Of a stretch of DNA of 64,000 nt, positions 9,241 through 17,657 are shown piece after piece. This DNA is from Bacteroidaceae bacterium. Its GTDB lineage: Bacteria > Bacteroidota > Bacteroidia > Bacteroidales > Bacteroidaceae. The first letter of the stretch is position 1; each line of letters begins with the position of its first letter. A program made the position numbers and the translations under genes. Under the pieces are notes generated by a model. It was not told where the DNA came from. It was given only the letters and a program-made list of their open reading frames with translations, and ran no database searches. The DNA is taken from positions 110,123 to 174,122 of the forward strand of contig JAFWPH010000020.1 of the NCBI GenBank assembly GCA_017509605.1, given 5' to 3'.

Positions 9241-9414
9241 ATGGCTTATATCATTAATGATGATTGTGTGATGTGCGGCAGCTGTGCTGGAGCATGCCCA
9301 TCAGAGGCTATCTCAGAGGGAGACGGTAAGTATGTTATCAACCCCGACTTGTGTGTGGACTGTGGTACATGTGCAGACACTTGCCCATCGGGTGCTATCC
9401 TCCCAGGCGAGTAA
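9241..9414 (+). CDS. Small 2[4Fe-4S] ferredoxin, 57 aa
   Basis: A 57-codon gene runs from the ATG at 9241 to the TAA at 9412-9414. It encodes two CxxCxxCxxxCP clusters: CVMCGSCAGACP near the N-terminus and CVDCGTCADTCP in the second half. This is the pattern of clostridial-type low-potential bacterial ferredoxins, cytoplasmic electron carriers for pyruvate:ferredoxin oxidoreductase, hydrogenase and similar anaerobic enzymes. It stands alone between a consensus promoter and a hairpin terminator, so it is probably transcribed as a single short message. Confidence 0.95.
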   Translation: MAYIINDDCVMCGSCAGACPSEAISEGDGKYVINPDLCVDCGTCADTCPSGAILPGE

Positions 9415-9442
9415 TCGGCAATCGTGGATTCAGAATCTTTAG

Positions 9443-9482
9443 AAGGCTTCATCCGAAAGGGTGGGGCCTTTTTCTGTTTTTA
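9443..9482 (+). terminator. Hairpin terminator after the ferredoxin gene
   Basis: AAGGC (9443-9447) can pair with GCCTT (9466-9470), followed by a U-rich stretch up to about 9480. The stem is short and the loop long, so confidence is moderate. It lies just beyond the ferredoxin stop and beside the convergent cdaA stop. Confidence 0.45.
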
Positions 9483-10295
9483 TTACTTGTCTTTTTTCTC
9501 CTTTTGTTTATTGCTTGCATTTGGCTTTTCATTCATGGCGGCGGTAAGGTACTCCTCCAGTTTGTCGGCTTGAAGGCGCAGGTCATAAACGCCTCTATGG
9601 GCTACACTGATACCACCAGTTTCTTCAGACACGATCACAGCCAATGCGTCGCTTTGTTCGGTGATGCCGAGAGCCGCGCGATGCCGCAGTCCAAGGTCCT
9701 TTGGAATGGATATGTTGTGCGACACAGGCAGTACACAACCTGCTGCCGCTATCCTTTTCTTGCTGATGATCATGGCTCCGTCGTGTAATGGACTGTTCTT
9801 GAAGAAGATGTTTTCGATGAGGCTTTGGTTGACCTTGGCATCGATGACCTCACCTGTGCTGATAATGTCGCTGAGTGCCATGTTACGTTCTACCACAATC
9901 AATGCGCCCACTTTGTTGCGGCTCATGTCCATACATGCCCTCACAATAGGCATCACCACCGGATCGGAACCATATTCTTTCTCTTTGACGCGGAACATCT
10001 TGGTGAGGAAGTTGAACTTGCGGTGTGTGCCTATGGTGATGAAAAAACGGCGGATGTCGTCTTGAAAGAGAATGATCAAGGCCAAGGCACCCACACTGAT
10101 GAGTTTGTCGAAGATGGAACCAAGAAGCCGCATCTGGAACATCTGTGATACCACTATCCATAATCCGAAGAAGATGAGGACACCGTAGAAGATGTTGAGT
10201 GAGCCAGAGTCCCTCATCAACCTATAGATGAAAAAGAGCAACCAGGCTACGAGCAGGATGTCAATGGCATCTTTTATTCCGAAGTCGAAAGGCAT
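9483..10295 (-). CDS. cdaA: Diadenylate cyclase CdaA (c-di-AMP synthase)
   Basis: This membrane-bound enzyme condenses two ATP to cyclic di-AMP, a second messenger for osmolyte transport and envelope homeostasis. Three hydrophobic helices occupy about residues 1-85 (IDILLVAWLLFFIYRLM, IFYGVLIFFGLWIVV, VGALALIILFQ). The DAC domain follows, with the conserved DGA (PLHDGAMII) and RHR (LRHRAALG) motifs and SEETGGISV. The tail is Lys/Asn-rich. The length of 270 residues is usual. It follows folP on the same strand with a gap of about 96 bases, an arrangement common in Bacteroidota. Confidence 0.95.
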   Translation of the reverse strand: MPFDFGIKDAIDILLVAWLLFFIYRLMRDSGSLNIFYGVLIFFGLWIVVSQMFQMRLLGSIFDKLISVGALALIILFQDDIRRFFITIGTHRKFNFLTKMFRVKEKEYGSDPVVMPIVRACMDMSRNKVGALIVVERNMALSDIISTGEVIDAKVNQSLIENIFFKNSPLHDGAMIISKKRIAAAGCVLPVSHNISIPKDLGLRHRAALGITEQSDALAVIVSEETGGISVAHRGVYDLRLQADKLEEYLTAAMNEKPNASNKQKEKKDK

Positions 10296-10391
10296 ATTGT
10301 GTTGTGATATTGGTTGTTAAGTGATTTTATTTCAGTTATGTCAGGGAGAAAGTTTAATACTTGTATCAAAGATTTACTTTTCCAAGTCATT

Positions 10392-11255
10392 TTAGTCTTT
10401 GTCAGCTATTGAAGAGATTGTCTTACAGTAGATGTCGATACATTCCTTGGCCGCTTTCACATCGTGTACCCGTAATATGTTCGCTCCCTTGGTCAAGGCG
10501 ATGGTGTTCACCACAGACGTGCCGTTGAGTGATTGCTCGGGCGTGATGCCCAAAAGGTTGTATATCATCCTCTTGCGTGAGCATCCCACAAGAACGGGCA
10601 GTTCCAGTAACTTCAGTTGCTCCATCTTCTGCAACAATAAGTAGTTGTGGTCCAGAGATTTTCCGAAACCGAATCCTGGGTCGATGATGATGTCTTTTTG
10701 CCCGCGGTCTCTGAGTTGCTGGACTTTCTCAGCGAAGTAGGTGAGAAGTTCGTGCATCAGGTCGTTGTAGTGAGGATGGTCCTGCATGTGGTCAGGAGTG
10801 CCTTTGGTATGGGTGAGGATATAGGGGACACCCAATTGCGCTACGGTATCGAACATCTCATTGTCGAACTGTCCGCCAGAGATGTCGTTGATGATGTCTG
10901 CATTATACTCCTCCACGCACATCCTTGCCACCGACGCGCGGAAAGTGTCGACTGACACCACAACATCGGGATAAGCTTTACGAAGGGGCTGAAGGGCAAT
11001 GCGGAGGCGGCGTATCTCTTCCTTCTCGTCGGGACAATCAGCACCAGGTCGGGTGGAACAAGCGCCGATATCGATAATGTGCGCTCCCTCCTCGACCATC
11101 TGCCTCGTGCGCTCCATGATGTCTTTTTCCGTTTGTTTCCGGCTTTCAGCATAGAAAGAGTCGGGTGTGACATTGAGTATGCCCATAACACGCGGAACGT
11201 CCAAATCCATCAGCCGACCGTTGCAATTGATGCTGTATTGAAGTTCTGTTCCCAT
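10392..11255 (-). CDS. folP: Dihydropteroate synthase
   Basis: FolP joins p-aminobenzoate to 6-hydroxymethyl-7,8-dihydropterin diphosphate in folate synthesis and is the sulfonamide target. The (beta/alpha)8 signature motifs are present: MGILNVTPDSF near residue 24, IDIGACSTRPGA near 60, SVDTFRASVA near 101, DIINDISGG, IIDPGFGFGKS and LVGCSRKRM. The length of 287 residues is typical. It is the first gene of a folP-cdaA unit and is divergent from murF. A TAnnTTTG-like element sits only 7 bases before its ATG. Confidence 0.97.
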   Translation of the reverse strand: MGTELQYSINCNGRLMDLDVPRVMGILNVTPDSFYAESRKQTEKDIMERTRQMVEEGAHIIDIGACSTRPGADCPDEKEEIRRLRIALQPLRKAYPDVVVSVDTFRASVARMCVEEYNADIINDISGGQFDNEMFDTVAQLGVPYILTHTKGTPDHMQDHPHYNDLMHELLTYFAEKVQQLRDRGQKDIIIDPGFGFGKSLDHNYLLLQKMEQLKLLELPVLVGCSRKRMIYNLLGITPEQSLNGTSVVNTIALTKGANILRVHDVKAAKECIDIYCKTISSIADKD

Positions 11256-11262
11256 AACGATG

Positions 11263-11270
11263 CAAAACTA
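11263..11270 (-). promoter_or_regulatory. Candidate -7 element immediately upstream of folP
   Basis: TAGTTTTG on the minus strand matches TAnnTTTG and ends 8 bases from the folP ATG (11255). If used, the message would be almost leaderless. No -33 TTTG is seen at standard spacing. Confidence 0.35.
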
Positions 11271-11314
11271 ACGATAATTATTGACTTTATGAAGATGTTT
11301 TTGCATTTTTGTGC

Positions 11315-11322
11315 TATCTTTG
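11315..11322 (+). promoter_or_regulatory. Candidate -7 promoter element for murF
   Basis: TATCTTTG fits TAnnTTTG and lies 60 bases before the murF ATG at 11382 in the divergent folP/murF gap. A clear -33 TTTG at 19-21 bases is absent. Confidence 0.4.
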
Positions 11323-11381
11323 CCGAAACTTTCTGCAAAAAGCGCCGTTAGGCGAAGAAAAAATCAAAAAAAGAAAAGTAA

Positions 11382-12689
11382 ATGGATATCCTACGATTGT
11401 ATGAATTGTTTCTGGCCCATCCTGTGGTGACGACCGATAGTCGCGACTGTCCTGAGGGTTCGATGTTTTTCGCTTTGAAAGGAGAGACGTTCGATGGCAA
11501 CGCCTACGCTGCCAAGGCATTGGCTTCGGGTTGCAGTTATGCTGTGATTGACGAGGCTGATTATGCGGTATATGGCGATGAACGCTACATTCTTGTAGAT
11601 GATGTGCTCAGCACTTTGCAGGAATTGGCCAACTACCACCGATGTCAGTTGGGCACCAGGATTATCGGTGTGACAGGCACCAATGGTAAGACCACTACCA
11701 AAGAGCTGATTTCCACTGTGTTGCAGAAGAAATTCGAGGTGCTGTACACGCAAGGCAACTTCAACAACCATATCGGAGTGCCCAAGACTCTGTTGCGTTT
11801 AAACGACGGCCATGACATCGCGGTGGTGGAGATGGGTGCTAATCATCCAGGTGAGATTAAGACTTTGGTGAATATTGTTGAGCCCAATTACGGTATCATT
11901 ACGAACGTAGGCAAGGCACACTTGTTGGGCTTCGGCAGTTTTGAGGGGGTCATTCGTACGAAAGGCGAACTCTATGATTTCCTGCGTGGACGCCAGGATG
12001 CTAAAGTGTTCATCAACAACGACAACGAGCATCTGTTGGGCATTTCCCACGACCTGCAATTGGTGCGCTATGGCCAGCGTCCGTCTGAGGATTTGGCGAT
12101 TGAAGGTCGACTGACGGGTTGTGATCCTTTCCTGCGCTTCGAGTGGAGGAAGAAAGATAGTGAGTGGCATGAGGTGCAGACCCATCTGATTGGAGGATAC
12201 AATCTTGACAACTGTCTTGCCGCCATCACCATCGGTGATTATTTCGGTGTAGCCACTGACGACATCTGCGATGCCATCGCTGGCTATCAACCATCCAATA
12301 ATCGTTCGCAGTTCATGCAGACCCCCCACAACCAGTTGGTCATCGATGCCTATAATGCCAATCCGACAAGTATGCGTGCGGCTTTGGAGAACTTCCGCAT
12401 GATGCGGGCAGAACGCAAGTTCGTTATTCTCGGCGCCATGCGTGAGTTGGGTGATGTCAGCGAGGAAGAACACCAGAAATGTGTCGATTTCATCGAGGAA
12501 AGTGGTTTTGAAAAGGTGTGGCTTGTTGGCGAGGAATTTGTTCCGACCCAGCATCCCGACAGTTTCCGTCTGTTCAACAATGTAGAAGAGGTGAAGGTGT
12601 GCATCGCCGATGAACAACCTGAGGGTTACACCATTCTGATCAAGGGCTCCAACAGTACAAGGCTGTTCTCTTTAGTGGGAGAATTATAA
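11382..12689 (+). CDS. murF: UDP-N-acetylmuramoyl-tripeptide--D-alanyl-D-alanine ligase
   Basis: MurF adds D-Ala-D-Ala to the UDP-MurNAc tripeptide, the last cytoplasmic step of peptidoglycan precursor synthesis. The protein shows the N-terminal Mur domain (VTTDSRDCPEGSMFFALKG), the ATP-binding P-loop GVTGTNGKTTTKEL near residue 105, NFNNHIGVPKTLL, and the VVEMGANHPGEI motif near residue 150. The C-terminal domain has VIDAYNANPTSM and ending motifs such as ILIKGSNSTRLF. The length of 435 residues fits. It is a single gene, divergent from folP and convergent with argD, and is closed by a strong hairpin. Confidence 0.96.
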   Translation: MDILRLYELFLAHPVVTTDSRDCPEGSMFFALKGETFDGNAYAAKALASGCSYAVIDEADYAVYGDERYILVDDVLSTLQELANYHRCQLGTRIIGVTGTNGKTTTKELISTVLQKKFEVLYTQGNFNNHIGVPKTLLRLNDGHDIAVVEMGANHPGEIKTLVNIVEPNYGIITNVGKAHLLGFGSFEGVIRTKGELYDFLRGRQDAKVFINNDNEHLLGISHDLQLVRYGQRPSEDLAIEGRLTGCDPFLRFEWRKKDSEWHEVQTHLIGGYNLDNCLAAITIGDYFGVATDDICDAIAGYQPSNNRSQFMQTPHNQLVIDAYNANPTSMRAALENFRMMRAERKFVILGAMRELGDVSEEEHQKCVDFIEESGFEKVWLVGEEFVPTQHPDSFRLFNNVEEVKVCIADEQPEGYTILIKGSNSTRLFSLVGEL

Positions 12690-12702
12690 TGCACTATTAT
12701 AC

Positions 12703-12747
12703 AATCTGCTCGTTTTTGAGGCACGATGCCCCTAAAACGAGCAGATT
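12703..12747. terminator. Bidirectional rho-independent terminator between murF and argD
   Basis: A perfect 14-base inverted repeat, AATCTGCTCGTTTT (12703-12716) and AAAACGAGCAGATT (12734-12747), is followed by an AT-rich tract on the murF side; the internal As and Ts give U-tracts in both directions. It separates the convergent murF and argD genes. Confidence 0.8.
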
Positions 12748-12843
12748 ATTTATATATATAATGTCTATTCTTCCGTATTTATAGAGACGTGTGTCCTATA
12801 GCTCTGATAGGCTGTTATTTTATTGAGGCTATAGCCTTTGTTT

Positions 12844-13971
12844 CTATAGTACAGCTTTCAAACGCTGAATGAAATCATCGGCGTTGGCTTTGGAGATGCA
12901 GAGTGGAGGTAGTAGTCGCAACACGTTGGTGCCGCTGCATCCTGTGAAGCAATGCTGCTCATAGACCAGTTTGTTGCGGATTTCCTTGTACGGCACATCC
13001 AGTTCGATGCCGATCATCAAGCCTCGTCCACGTACCTCGACCACATGTGGCAAGTTTTCATCCTGTAGGCGTTGCATCAGGTATTCGCCGACGGTGGCGG
13101 CATTGTCAACGAGTTTCTCGCTTTCCAAGACGTCGAGAACGGCAAGCGCCGCTGTGCATGCCAGATGGTTACCTCCAAATGTAGTGCCCAGCTGTCCATA
13201 GATGGGTTTGAACTTCGGTGAGATGAGTATGGCGCCCATAGGGAATCCGTTGCCTATGCCCTTTGCCACAGTAATGATATCTGGTTTTATGCCGGCATAT
13301 TGATGAGCGAAGAACTTGCCCGACCGTCCGTAACCACATTGTATCTCGTCGGCAACAAGTACTGTGTCGTACTTGGAGCAGAGTGTTGACAGTTGCTGCA
13401 TGAATTCATCGCTGGCCATGCGGATGCCTCCAACGCCCTGAATACATTCGATGATACAAGCGCATACATCACCTTTCGCCAGTTCTTTCTCCCAAGCCTC
13501 GATGTCGTTTAGGGGGAGGAATGTGGTATGGTTGTTGGCGTTGATCGGGGCGATGATTTTTGGGTTTGCGGTCACTTCCACCGCCAATGATGTACGTCCG
13601 TGGAAAGCTTTCTCCACCGCCAGGACTCTTGTACGTCCGTTGTAGAAGGATGCCAACTTGAGCGCGTTCTCGTTGGCCTCCGCACCCGAGTTGATCAGGA
13701 AGAGTTGGTAGTCATCGTAGCCAGAGGCTTTTCCCAACCGCTGTGCCAGTTCTTGTTGAAGCGGATTAACCACAGAGTTGCTGTAGAATCCGAGTTTACC
13801 CAGTTGGGCGTTCATTTTCTCTATGTAGTGAGGGTGGCAGTGCCCGATACTGATGACAGCATGCCCACCGTAAAGGTCAAGGTATTCCTGCCCTTTATCG
13901 TCCCACACTTTGCATCCTTTGCCTTTGTCGATGGCTATATTGAATAAAGGATAAACGTCGAAAAGTTGCAT
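12844..13971 (-). CDS. argD: Acetylornithine (probably succinylornithine) aminotransferase
   Basis: This PLP-dependent class III aminotransferase of arginine synthesis converts the N-acylated glutamate semialdehyde to N-acylornithine. Motifs seen are YLDLYGGHAVISIGHCHP near residue 30, NSGAEANENALKLA near 95, a VLVADEIQCGYGRSG segment with the PLP-contacting Asp, and TVAKGIGNGFPMGA carrying the Schiff-base Lys. The length of 375 residues is usual. It is the last gene of the argR-GNAT-argG-argC-argD operon, 53 bases after argC. In Bacteroides the pathway is known to use N-succinyl intermediates, so the substrate may be N-succinylornithine; this is inferred, not visible in the sequence. Confidence 0.9.
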   Translation of the reverse strand: MQLFDVYPLFNIAIDKGKGCKVWDDKGQEYLDLYGGHAVISIGHCHPHYIEKMNAQLGKLGFYSNSVVNPLQQELAQRLGKASGYDDYQLFLINSGAEANENALKLASFYNGRTRVLAVEKAFHGRTSLAVEVTANPKIIAPINANNHTTFLPLNDIEAWEKELAKGDVCACIIECIQGVGGIRMASDEFMQQLSTLCSKYDTVLVADEIQCGYGRSGKFFAHQYAGIKPDIITVAKGIGNGFPMGAILISPKFKPIYGQLGTTFGGNHLACTAALAVLDVLESEKLVDNAATVGEYLMQRLQDENLPHVVEVRGRGLMIGIELDVPYKEIRNKLVYEQHCFTGCSGTNVLRLLPPLCISKANADDFIQRLKAVL

Positions 13972-14024
13972 AAATCTTACCTAAATTTTGTCTTAATTCC
14001 TCGGTGAATTCGTGTTTTTTTTTA

Positions 14025-15017
14025 TCAGAAAGCGCTTGGCTTCAGATGTAGTCCTTCCATTTCATCGATGCCGAACATGAGGTTCATGTTTTGGACAGCT
14101 TGTCCTACGGCTCCTTTAAGCAGATTGTCGATGATGGAGGTAATGACCACTTTGTTGCCGAACTTGTCGAGATGCACCAGTGCCTTGTTTGTGTTGACCA
14201 CTTGTTTCAGGTCGATAGCCTTATCTACATAATGCGTGAATGGTGCGTCGGCATAGAAATCCTTGTACATCTTCACCAAGTCCTCAACAGTTGGATTGTT
14301 TGGGCTACCTTCTTCTCCTTCGAATTTCACCACCTCTGTGCAGAAGATGCCCCTTGCGAAGTCGCCACGATAGGGGATGAAGTCGATGCTGGCTTCAAGA
14401 TGTCCCTGCAGTTCGTTGAGCGACTGGCGGATCTCGTGGATGTGCTGGTGTGAGAACACCTTGTAAACACTCATGTTATTGTTCCGCCAGCTGAAATGCG
14501 TGGTGGCGCCAGGTTTCACACCCGCCCCGGTGGATCCGGTGATGGCATTGACCGCCACGTCGTTGTAGATCAGACCCGCCTTGGCCATTGGTAGTAATCC
14601 TAACTGTATGCAGGTGGCGAAACAGCCAGGGTTGGCCAGATGTTTGCACTTTTGGATTTGTTCGCGGTGGATTTCCGGCAGTCCATAGACGTAGTCGTGG
14701 GTAGGTGCAGCGATGCGGAAGTCTTGTGCCAAGTCAATGATCCTGGCGTGGTCGGGGATGAGGTTCTCCTTGACGAATTGCTCGCTTTTACCATGTCCAA
14801 AACAGAAGAAGAGGACGTCCACTTCATCGAAAGGTGTTTGGTCGGTGAAATAGAGTTCGGTGTCGCCCATTAGTCCTTCGTGCACATCGGTGATCTTGTT
14901 GCCCGCATTGGATGAACTGTTGATAAACACCAGTTCCGCCTCCTTGTGGTTGAGCAATATCCGGATGAGTTCGCCAGCGGTATATCCGGCGCCTCCTAAA
15001 ATGCCTATTTTAATCAT
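14025..15017 (-). CDS. argC: N-acetyl-gamma-glutamyl-phosphate reductase
   Basis: ArgC reduces N-acyl-glutamyl phosphate to the semialdehyde with NADPH. The ATG at 15017 is preferred because it begins exactly at the Rossmann strand (MIKIGILGGAGYTAGEL); a GTG at 15035 would add six residues and abut the argG stop. Other motifs are INSSSNAGNKI, the catalytic NPGCFAT near residue 140, and the substrate-site segments SGSTGAGVKP-like (TGSTGAGVKPG) and HQHIHEI. The length of 330 residues fits the type-1 family. It lies between argG and argD in the operon. Confidence 0.95.
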   Translation of the reverse strand: MIKIGILGGAGYTAGELIRILLNHKEAELVFINSSSNAGNKITDVHEGLMGDTELYFTDQTPFDEVDVLFFCFGHGKSEQFVKENLIPDHARIIDLAQDFRIAAPTHDYVYGLPEIHREQIQKCKHLANPGCFATCIQLGLLPMAKAGLIYNDVAVNAITGSTGAGVKPGATTHFSWRNNNMSVYKVFSHQHIHEIRQSLNELQGHLEASIDFIPYRGDFARGIFCTEVVKFEGEEGSPNNPTVEDLVKMYKDFYADAPFTHYVDKAIDLKQVVNTNKALVHLDKFGNKVVITSIIDNLLKGAVGQAVQNMNLMFGIDEMEGLHLKPSAF

Positions 15018-15035
15018 AGTTTGTTTCTTTGTCAC

Positions 15036-16241
15036 TTATCTTTCCTCGTCGGGGTGGCAAGTGTAATAGAGTCGGAGAGGAGTAGAGGTGACTTTGATGA
15101 ATCCTTTGGCATCTTCTGAAGTCCATCCCTTCTGAGTCTCTCCATACTCACCGAACTTGTTCTTCACGAGGTCATCGGGTGAGTCCACACCTACTGTTTG
15201 GAAACCGTAGGGGCGCAGCTCGAGTGTGACTGTTCCGTTGACGTTTCTCTGGCTGCTGGTGAGCATGGCCTCGATGTCGGGCATGACAGGCTCCAAGTAT
15301 TGGCTCTCGTGAAGGAACATGCCATACCAGTTGCTGACCTGGTCTTTCCAGTACTGTTGCCATTTGCTGAGCGTGTATTTCTCCAGGAAACGGTGTGCTC
15401 CGATGATGAGCATAGGTGCTGCTGCCTCGAATCCCACTCTTCCCTTGATGCCGATGATGGTGTCGCCCACATGGCAGTCGCGTCCAATGGCGTAGGCAGC
15501 GCCAATCTCTTCCACTTTCTGTATGGCTTTGATCTTGTCGTTGTACTCGACGCCGTTGACCGCAGTGAGTTCACCCTTGCTGAAGGTCAAAGACAGCATC
15601 TCTGGCTCCGTCTTTGTCGGGTGCTTGAGGTAGGCCGACTCAGGCAGTCCTTGCTTGGAGTCGAGGATTTCACCGCCGCAGATACTGGTGCCCCAGATAC
15701 CCACGTTGTAACTGTATTTGAGTTTGGCGAAGTCAGCGTTGAATCCATTAGCATTGAGATAGTCTATTTCCTCCTTTCTGCTGAGGTTGTTGTCGCGTGT
15801 GAGCGTGATGATCTCCACGCCTGGCGCCATGACGAGGAAAGTCATGTCGAAGCGTATCTGGTCGTTGCCTGCGCCTGTAGAACCGTGTGCAATGGCGTCA
15901 GCGCCGATTTCACGTGCGTAGCGCGCGATGGCGAGTGCCTGGAAAATGCGTTCGCTGCTGACAGAGATTGGGTAGCAGTTGTTGCGCAGCACATTGCCGA
16001 AGACCATGTATTTGAGGCTCTTGGCATAGTATTCCTGAGTGACATCCAAAGTTACATACTTTGTCGCTCCGAGTTTATAGGCGTTTTCCTCATTGGTTTT
16101 CAACTGTTCAGCGCTGAAACCTCCAGTGTTGGCGCATGCGGCATGCACTTCATAGCCTTTTTCTTTTGCGAGGTACATCACGGTGTAGGACGTGTCGAGT
16201 CCGCCGCTGAATGCCACCACGACTTTTTTCTTTTGTTCCAT
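15036..16241 (-). CDS. argG: Argininosuccinate synthase
   Basis: ArgG condenses citrulline and aspartate with ATP to argininosuccinate. The N-terminal PP-loop KVVVAFSGGLDTSYTVMYL spans about residues 6-24. Further family segments are AHGSTGAGNDQIRF near residue 118, SYNVGIWGTSICGGEI and GRVGFEAAAPMLIIGAHR. The length of 401 residues is usual. It follows the GNAT gene by 41 bases and precedes argC. No sign of disruption is seen. Confidence 0.97.
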   Translation of the reverse strand: MEQKKKVVVAFSGGLDTSYTVMYLAKEKGYEVHAACANTGGFSAEQLKTNEENAYKLGATKYVTLDVTQEYYAKSLKYMVFGNVLRNNCYPISVSSERIFQALAIARYAREIGADAIAHGSTGAGNDQIRFDMTFLVMAPGVEIITLTRDNNLSRKEEIDYLNANGFNADFAKLKYSYNVGIWGTSICGGEILDSKQGLPESAYLKHPTKTEPEMLSLTFSKGELTAVNGVEYNDKIKAIQKVEEIGAAYAIGRDCHVGDTIIGIKGRVGFEAAAPMLIIGAHRFLEKYTLSKWQQYWKDQVSNWYGMFLHESQYLEPVMPDIEAMLTSSQRNVNGTVTLELRPYGFQTVGVDSPDDLVKNKFGEYGETQKGWTSEDAKGFIKVTSTPLRLYYTCHPDEER

Positions 16242-16282
16242 GTTCTTATGATTATCGTGTTATCGTTCTGTTGTTTTGTTGA

Positions 16283-16930
16283 TTATCTGAGATTGTGAGC
16301 GGCAGCCTCTTGCGCCATCTTCACCACGTCGTCGGGCAGTTGCACGGGCAGTGGTTCTCCGACATGCTCCTTAGGGTCGTAAAGCATGGCCGTGCAGACG
16401 CAGTACTTGCGGTTTGACCGTGCCAGTACGTCGCAGTTCACACAGCAAGGATGCTCTGGTGTGCCGCATCCTGCCCAGTAGGCATCGTCTTGTGTAAGTT
16501 CAGAGAAAGCCACTGGCACGTATCCCAGTTTGGTGTTGATCCTCATCACTGCTGTCTGGCTGGTAAGACCGAATAGTTTTGCGTTGGGCCATCGCAATCG
16601 ACTGAGCGTGAAGGCGGTCTGTTTGATTCTCATGGCGAGATGGTGTTTGCGGAATTTCTCCACGACAATCAAACCAGAGTTGGCGACATATTCCTTGTTG
16701 CCCCAACTCTCGATGTAACAAAAGCCTGCAAATTCCTCTTCTTCTCCATACAAGGCGATGATGGCCTTTCTCTCCCTCATTTTGGTGGCCAGATACTCGT
16801 GAGTTCTGGACGCGATGCCCGACCCTCTCTTTTTCGCTGAGTCGGTGATGGTGGCGAGTATGATATCTACATACTTCTCGTGGGAAGAATCGGCTACAAT
16901 AACCTTGAAATCTTCATCTTTAATATCCAT
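16283..16930 (-). CDS. GNAT-family N-acyltransferase of the arginine operon, with Cys-rich C-terminus
   Basis: This is a GNAT-fold acyltransferase of 215 residues between argR and argG. Residues about 10-150 match the fold: AIIALYGEEEEFAGFCYIES, VANSGLIVVEKFRKHHLAMRIK with the likely acyl-CoA pyrophosphate loop, and AVMRINTKLGYVPV. The C-terminal 50 residues hold a cluster of seven Cys (AGCGTPEHPCCVNCDVLARS followed by KYCVC), which could bind zinc. Bacteroides make arginine through N-succinylglutamate, and no classical argA or argJ is visible here, so the gene is a reasonable candidate for the first N-acylation of glutamate. That role is inferred from operon position only; a regulatory protein acetyltransferase is also possible. 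Confidence 0.75.
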   Translation of the reverse strand: MDIKDEDFKVIVADSSHEKYVDIILATITDSAKKRGSGIASRTHEYLATKMRERKAIIALYGEEEEFAGFCYIESWGNKEYVANSGLIVVEKFRKHHLAMRIKQTAFTLSRLRWPNAKLFGLTSQTAVMRINTKLGYVPVAFSELTQDDAYWAGCGTPEHPCCVNCDVLARSNRKYCVCTAMLYDPKEHVGEPLPVQLPDDVVKMAQEAAAHNLR

Positions 16931-16943
16931 TTTCGCTTTTCTG

Positions 16944-17408
16944 TTAAATCAGTGCTTGTATTTGTCGTCTGACTGTTTCTTTTGGCGCACCTTCTTCCAG
17001 CACGAGCACGATGGTGTCGTCGCCAGCCACTGTCCCGATGATGTATGGGATGTTCTCCATGTCGATGTCGTATGCCATGCTCGACGCATAGCCTGGTCTG
17101 GTCTTGATGACACCGATGTTGCCGGAGAATCTGATGTTGAGCAGTCCGTTGGTCTGCATCATCTCCTTCACGGGTTTAACCGAGGTTGAACGTTTGTACA
17201 TGGTGTCGTTGGGCAACACATAAACGTAGTTGCCGTTCATGGATGCGGCCTTGGCTACTTTCAGTTGCTTGAGGTCGCGTGAGAGAGTGGCCTGTGTCAG
17301 TGTGAAGCCTTCTTTGAGCAGTTCCTGGAGTATTTCGTCCTGACTTCCAATTTCCCTGCTGGAGATGATAATCTTGATGGCTTCCAGTCTTAAATGTTTG
17401 TCCTTCAT
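16944..17408 (-). CDS. argR: Arginine repressor
   Basis: ArgR is the hexameric arginine-responsive regulator of arginine synthesis. The N-terminal winged helix includes LEAIKIIISSREIGSQDEIL and the recognition region TLTQATLSRDLKQLKVAK (residues about 35-55). The C-terminal oligomerisation and arginine-binding half contains YIIGTVAGDDTIVLVLEEG, with the conserved Asp pair. The length of 154 residues is usual. Being the first gene of the operon it controls suggests autoregulation from the promoter region upstream of 17408. No clear ARG box could be assigned by eye. Confidence 0.95.
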   Translation of the reverse strand: MKDKHLRLEAIKIIISSREIGSQDEILQELLKEGFTLTQATLSRDLKQLKVAKAASMNGNYVYVLPNDTMYKRSTSVKPVKEMMQTNGLLNIRFSGNIGVIKTRPGYASSMAYDIDMENIPYIIGTVAGDDTIVLVLEEGAPKETVRRQIQALI

Positions 17409-17440
17409 AACGTTTTTGAATATTTATCCTAATATTTGTG

Positions 17441-17473
17441 CAAAATTACACCATTTTTTGCATATAAATGAAA
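17441..17473 (-). promoter_or_regulatory. Probable promoter of the arginine operon
   Basis: On the minus strand a near-consensus -33 TTTC (17470-17473) is followed after 21 bases by TAATTTTG (17441-17448). The element lies 33 bases before the argR ATG at 17408. The flanks are AT-rich, as expected for ArgR operators, but no 18-bp ARG box was recognised with confidence. Confidence 0.5.
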
Positions 17474-17540
17474 CGACAATGCAAAAATTTTCAGAAAATG
17501 TAAAAAAACGTAATGCCATCTGGAAAAAAGTGACAAAAAC

Positions 17541-17594
17541 TCGATAGCCAACCAAAAACGGGTTTTTATACTCTCTTTTTTGGCAGGCTATCGA
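17541..17594 (-). terminator. Long interrupted hairpin after the antiporter gene
   Basis: TCGATAGCC (17541-17549) pairs with GGCTATCGA (17586-17594). After a two-base internal bulge, CCAAAAA can continue the stem with TTTTTTGG. It is placed downstream of the minus-strand antiporter stop (17658) and upstream of the arg promoter, so it probably insulates the two units. Confidence 0.5.
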
Positions 17595-17657
17595 AAACAG
17601 TGATAGTTTCCCTTGGGAAGGGGAGGCATCATTTATGAATCAACAATTCTGTTGTCG

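Noticed and set aside
11799..12617. Minus-strand open frame of 272 codons opposite murF
   Set aside because: It is antisense to conserved MurF motifs and has no independent support.
15198..16298. Plus-strand open frame of 366 codons opposite argG
   Set aside because: It is a shadow of the well-supported argG gene with no recognisable domain.
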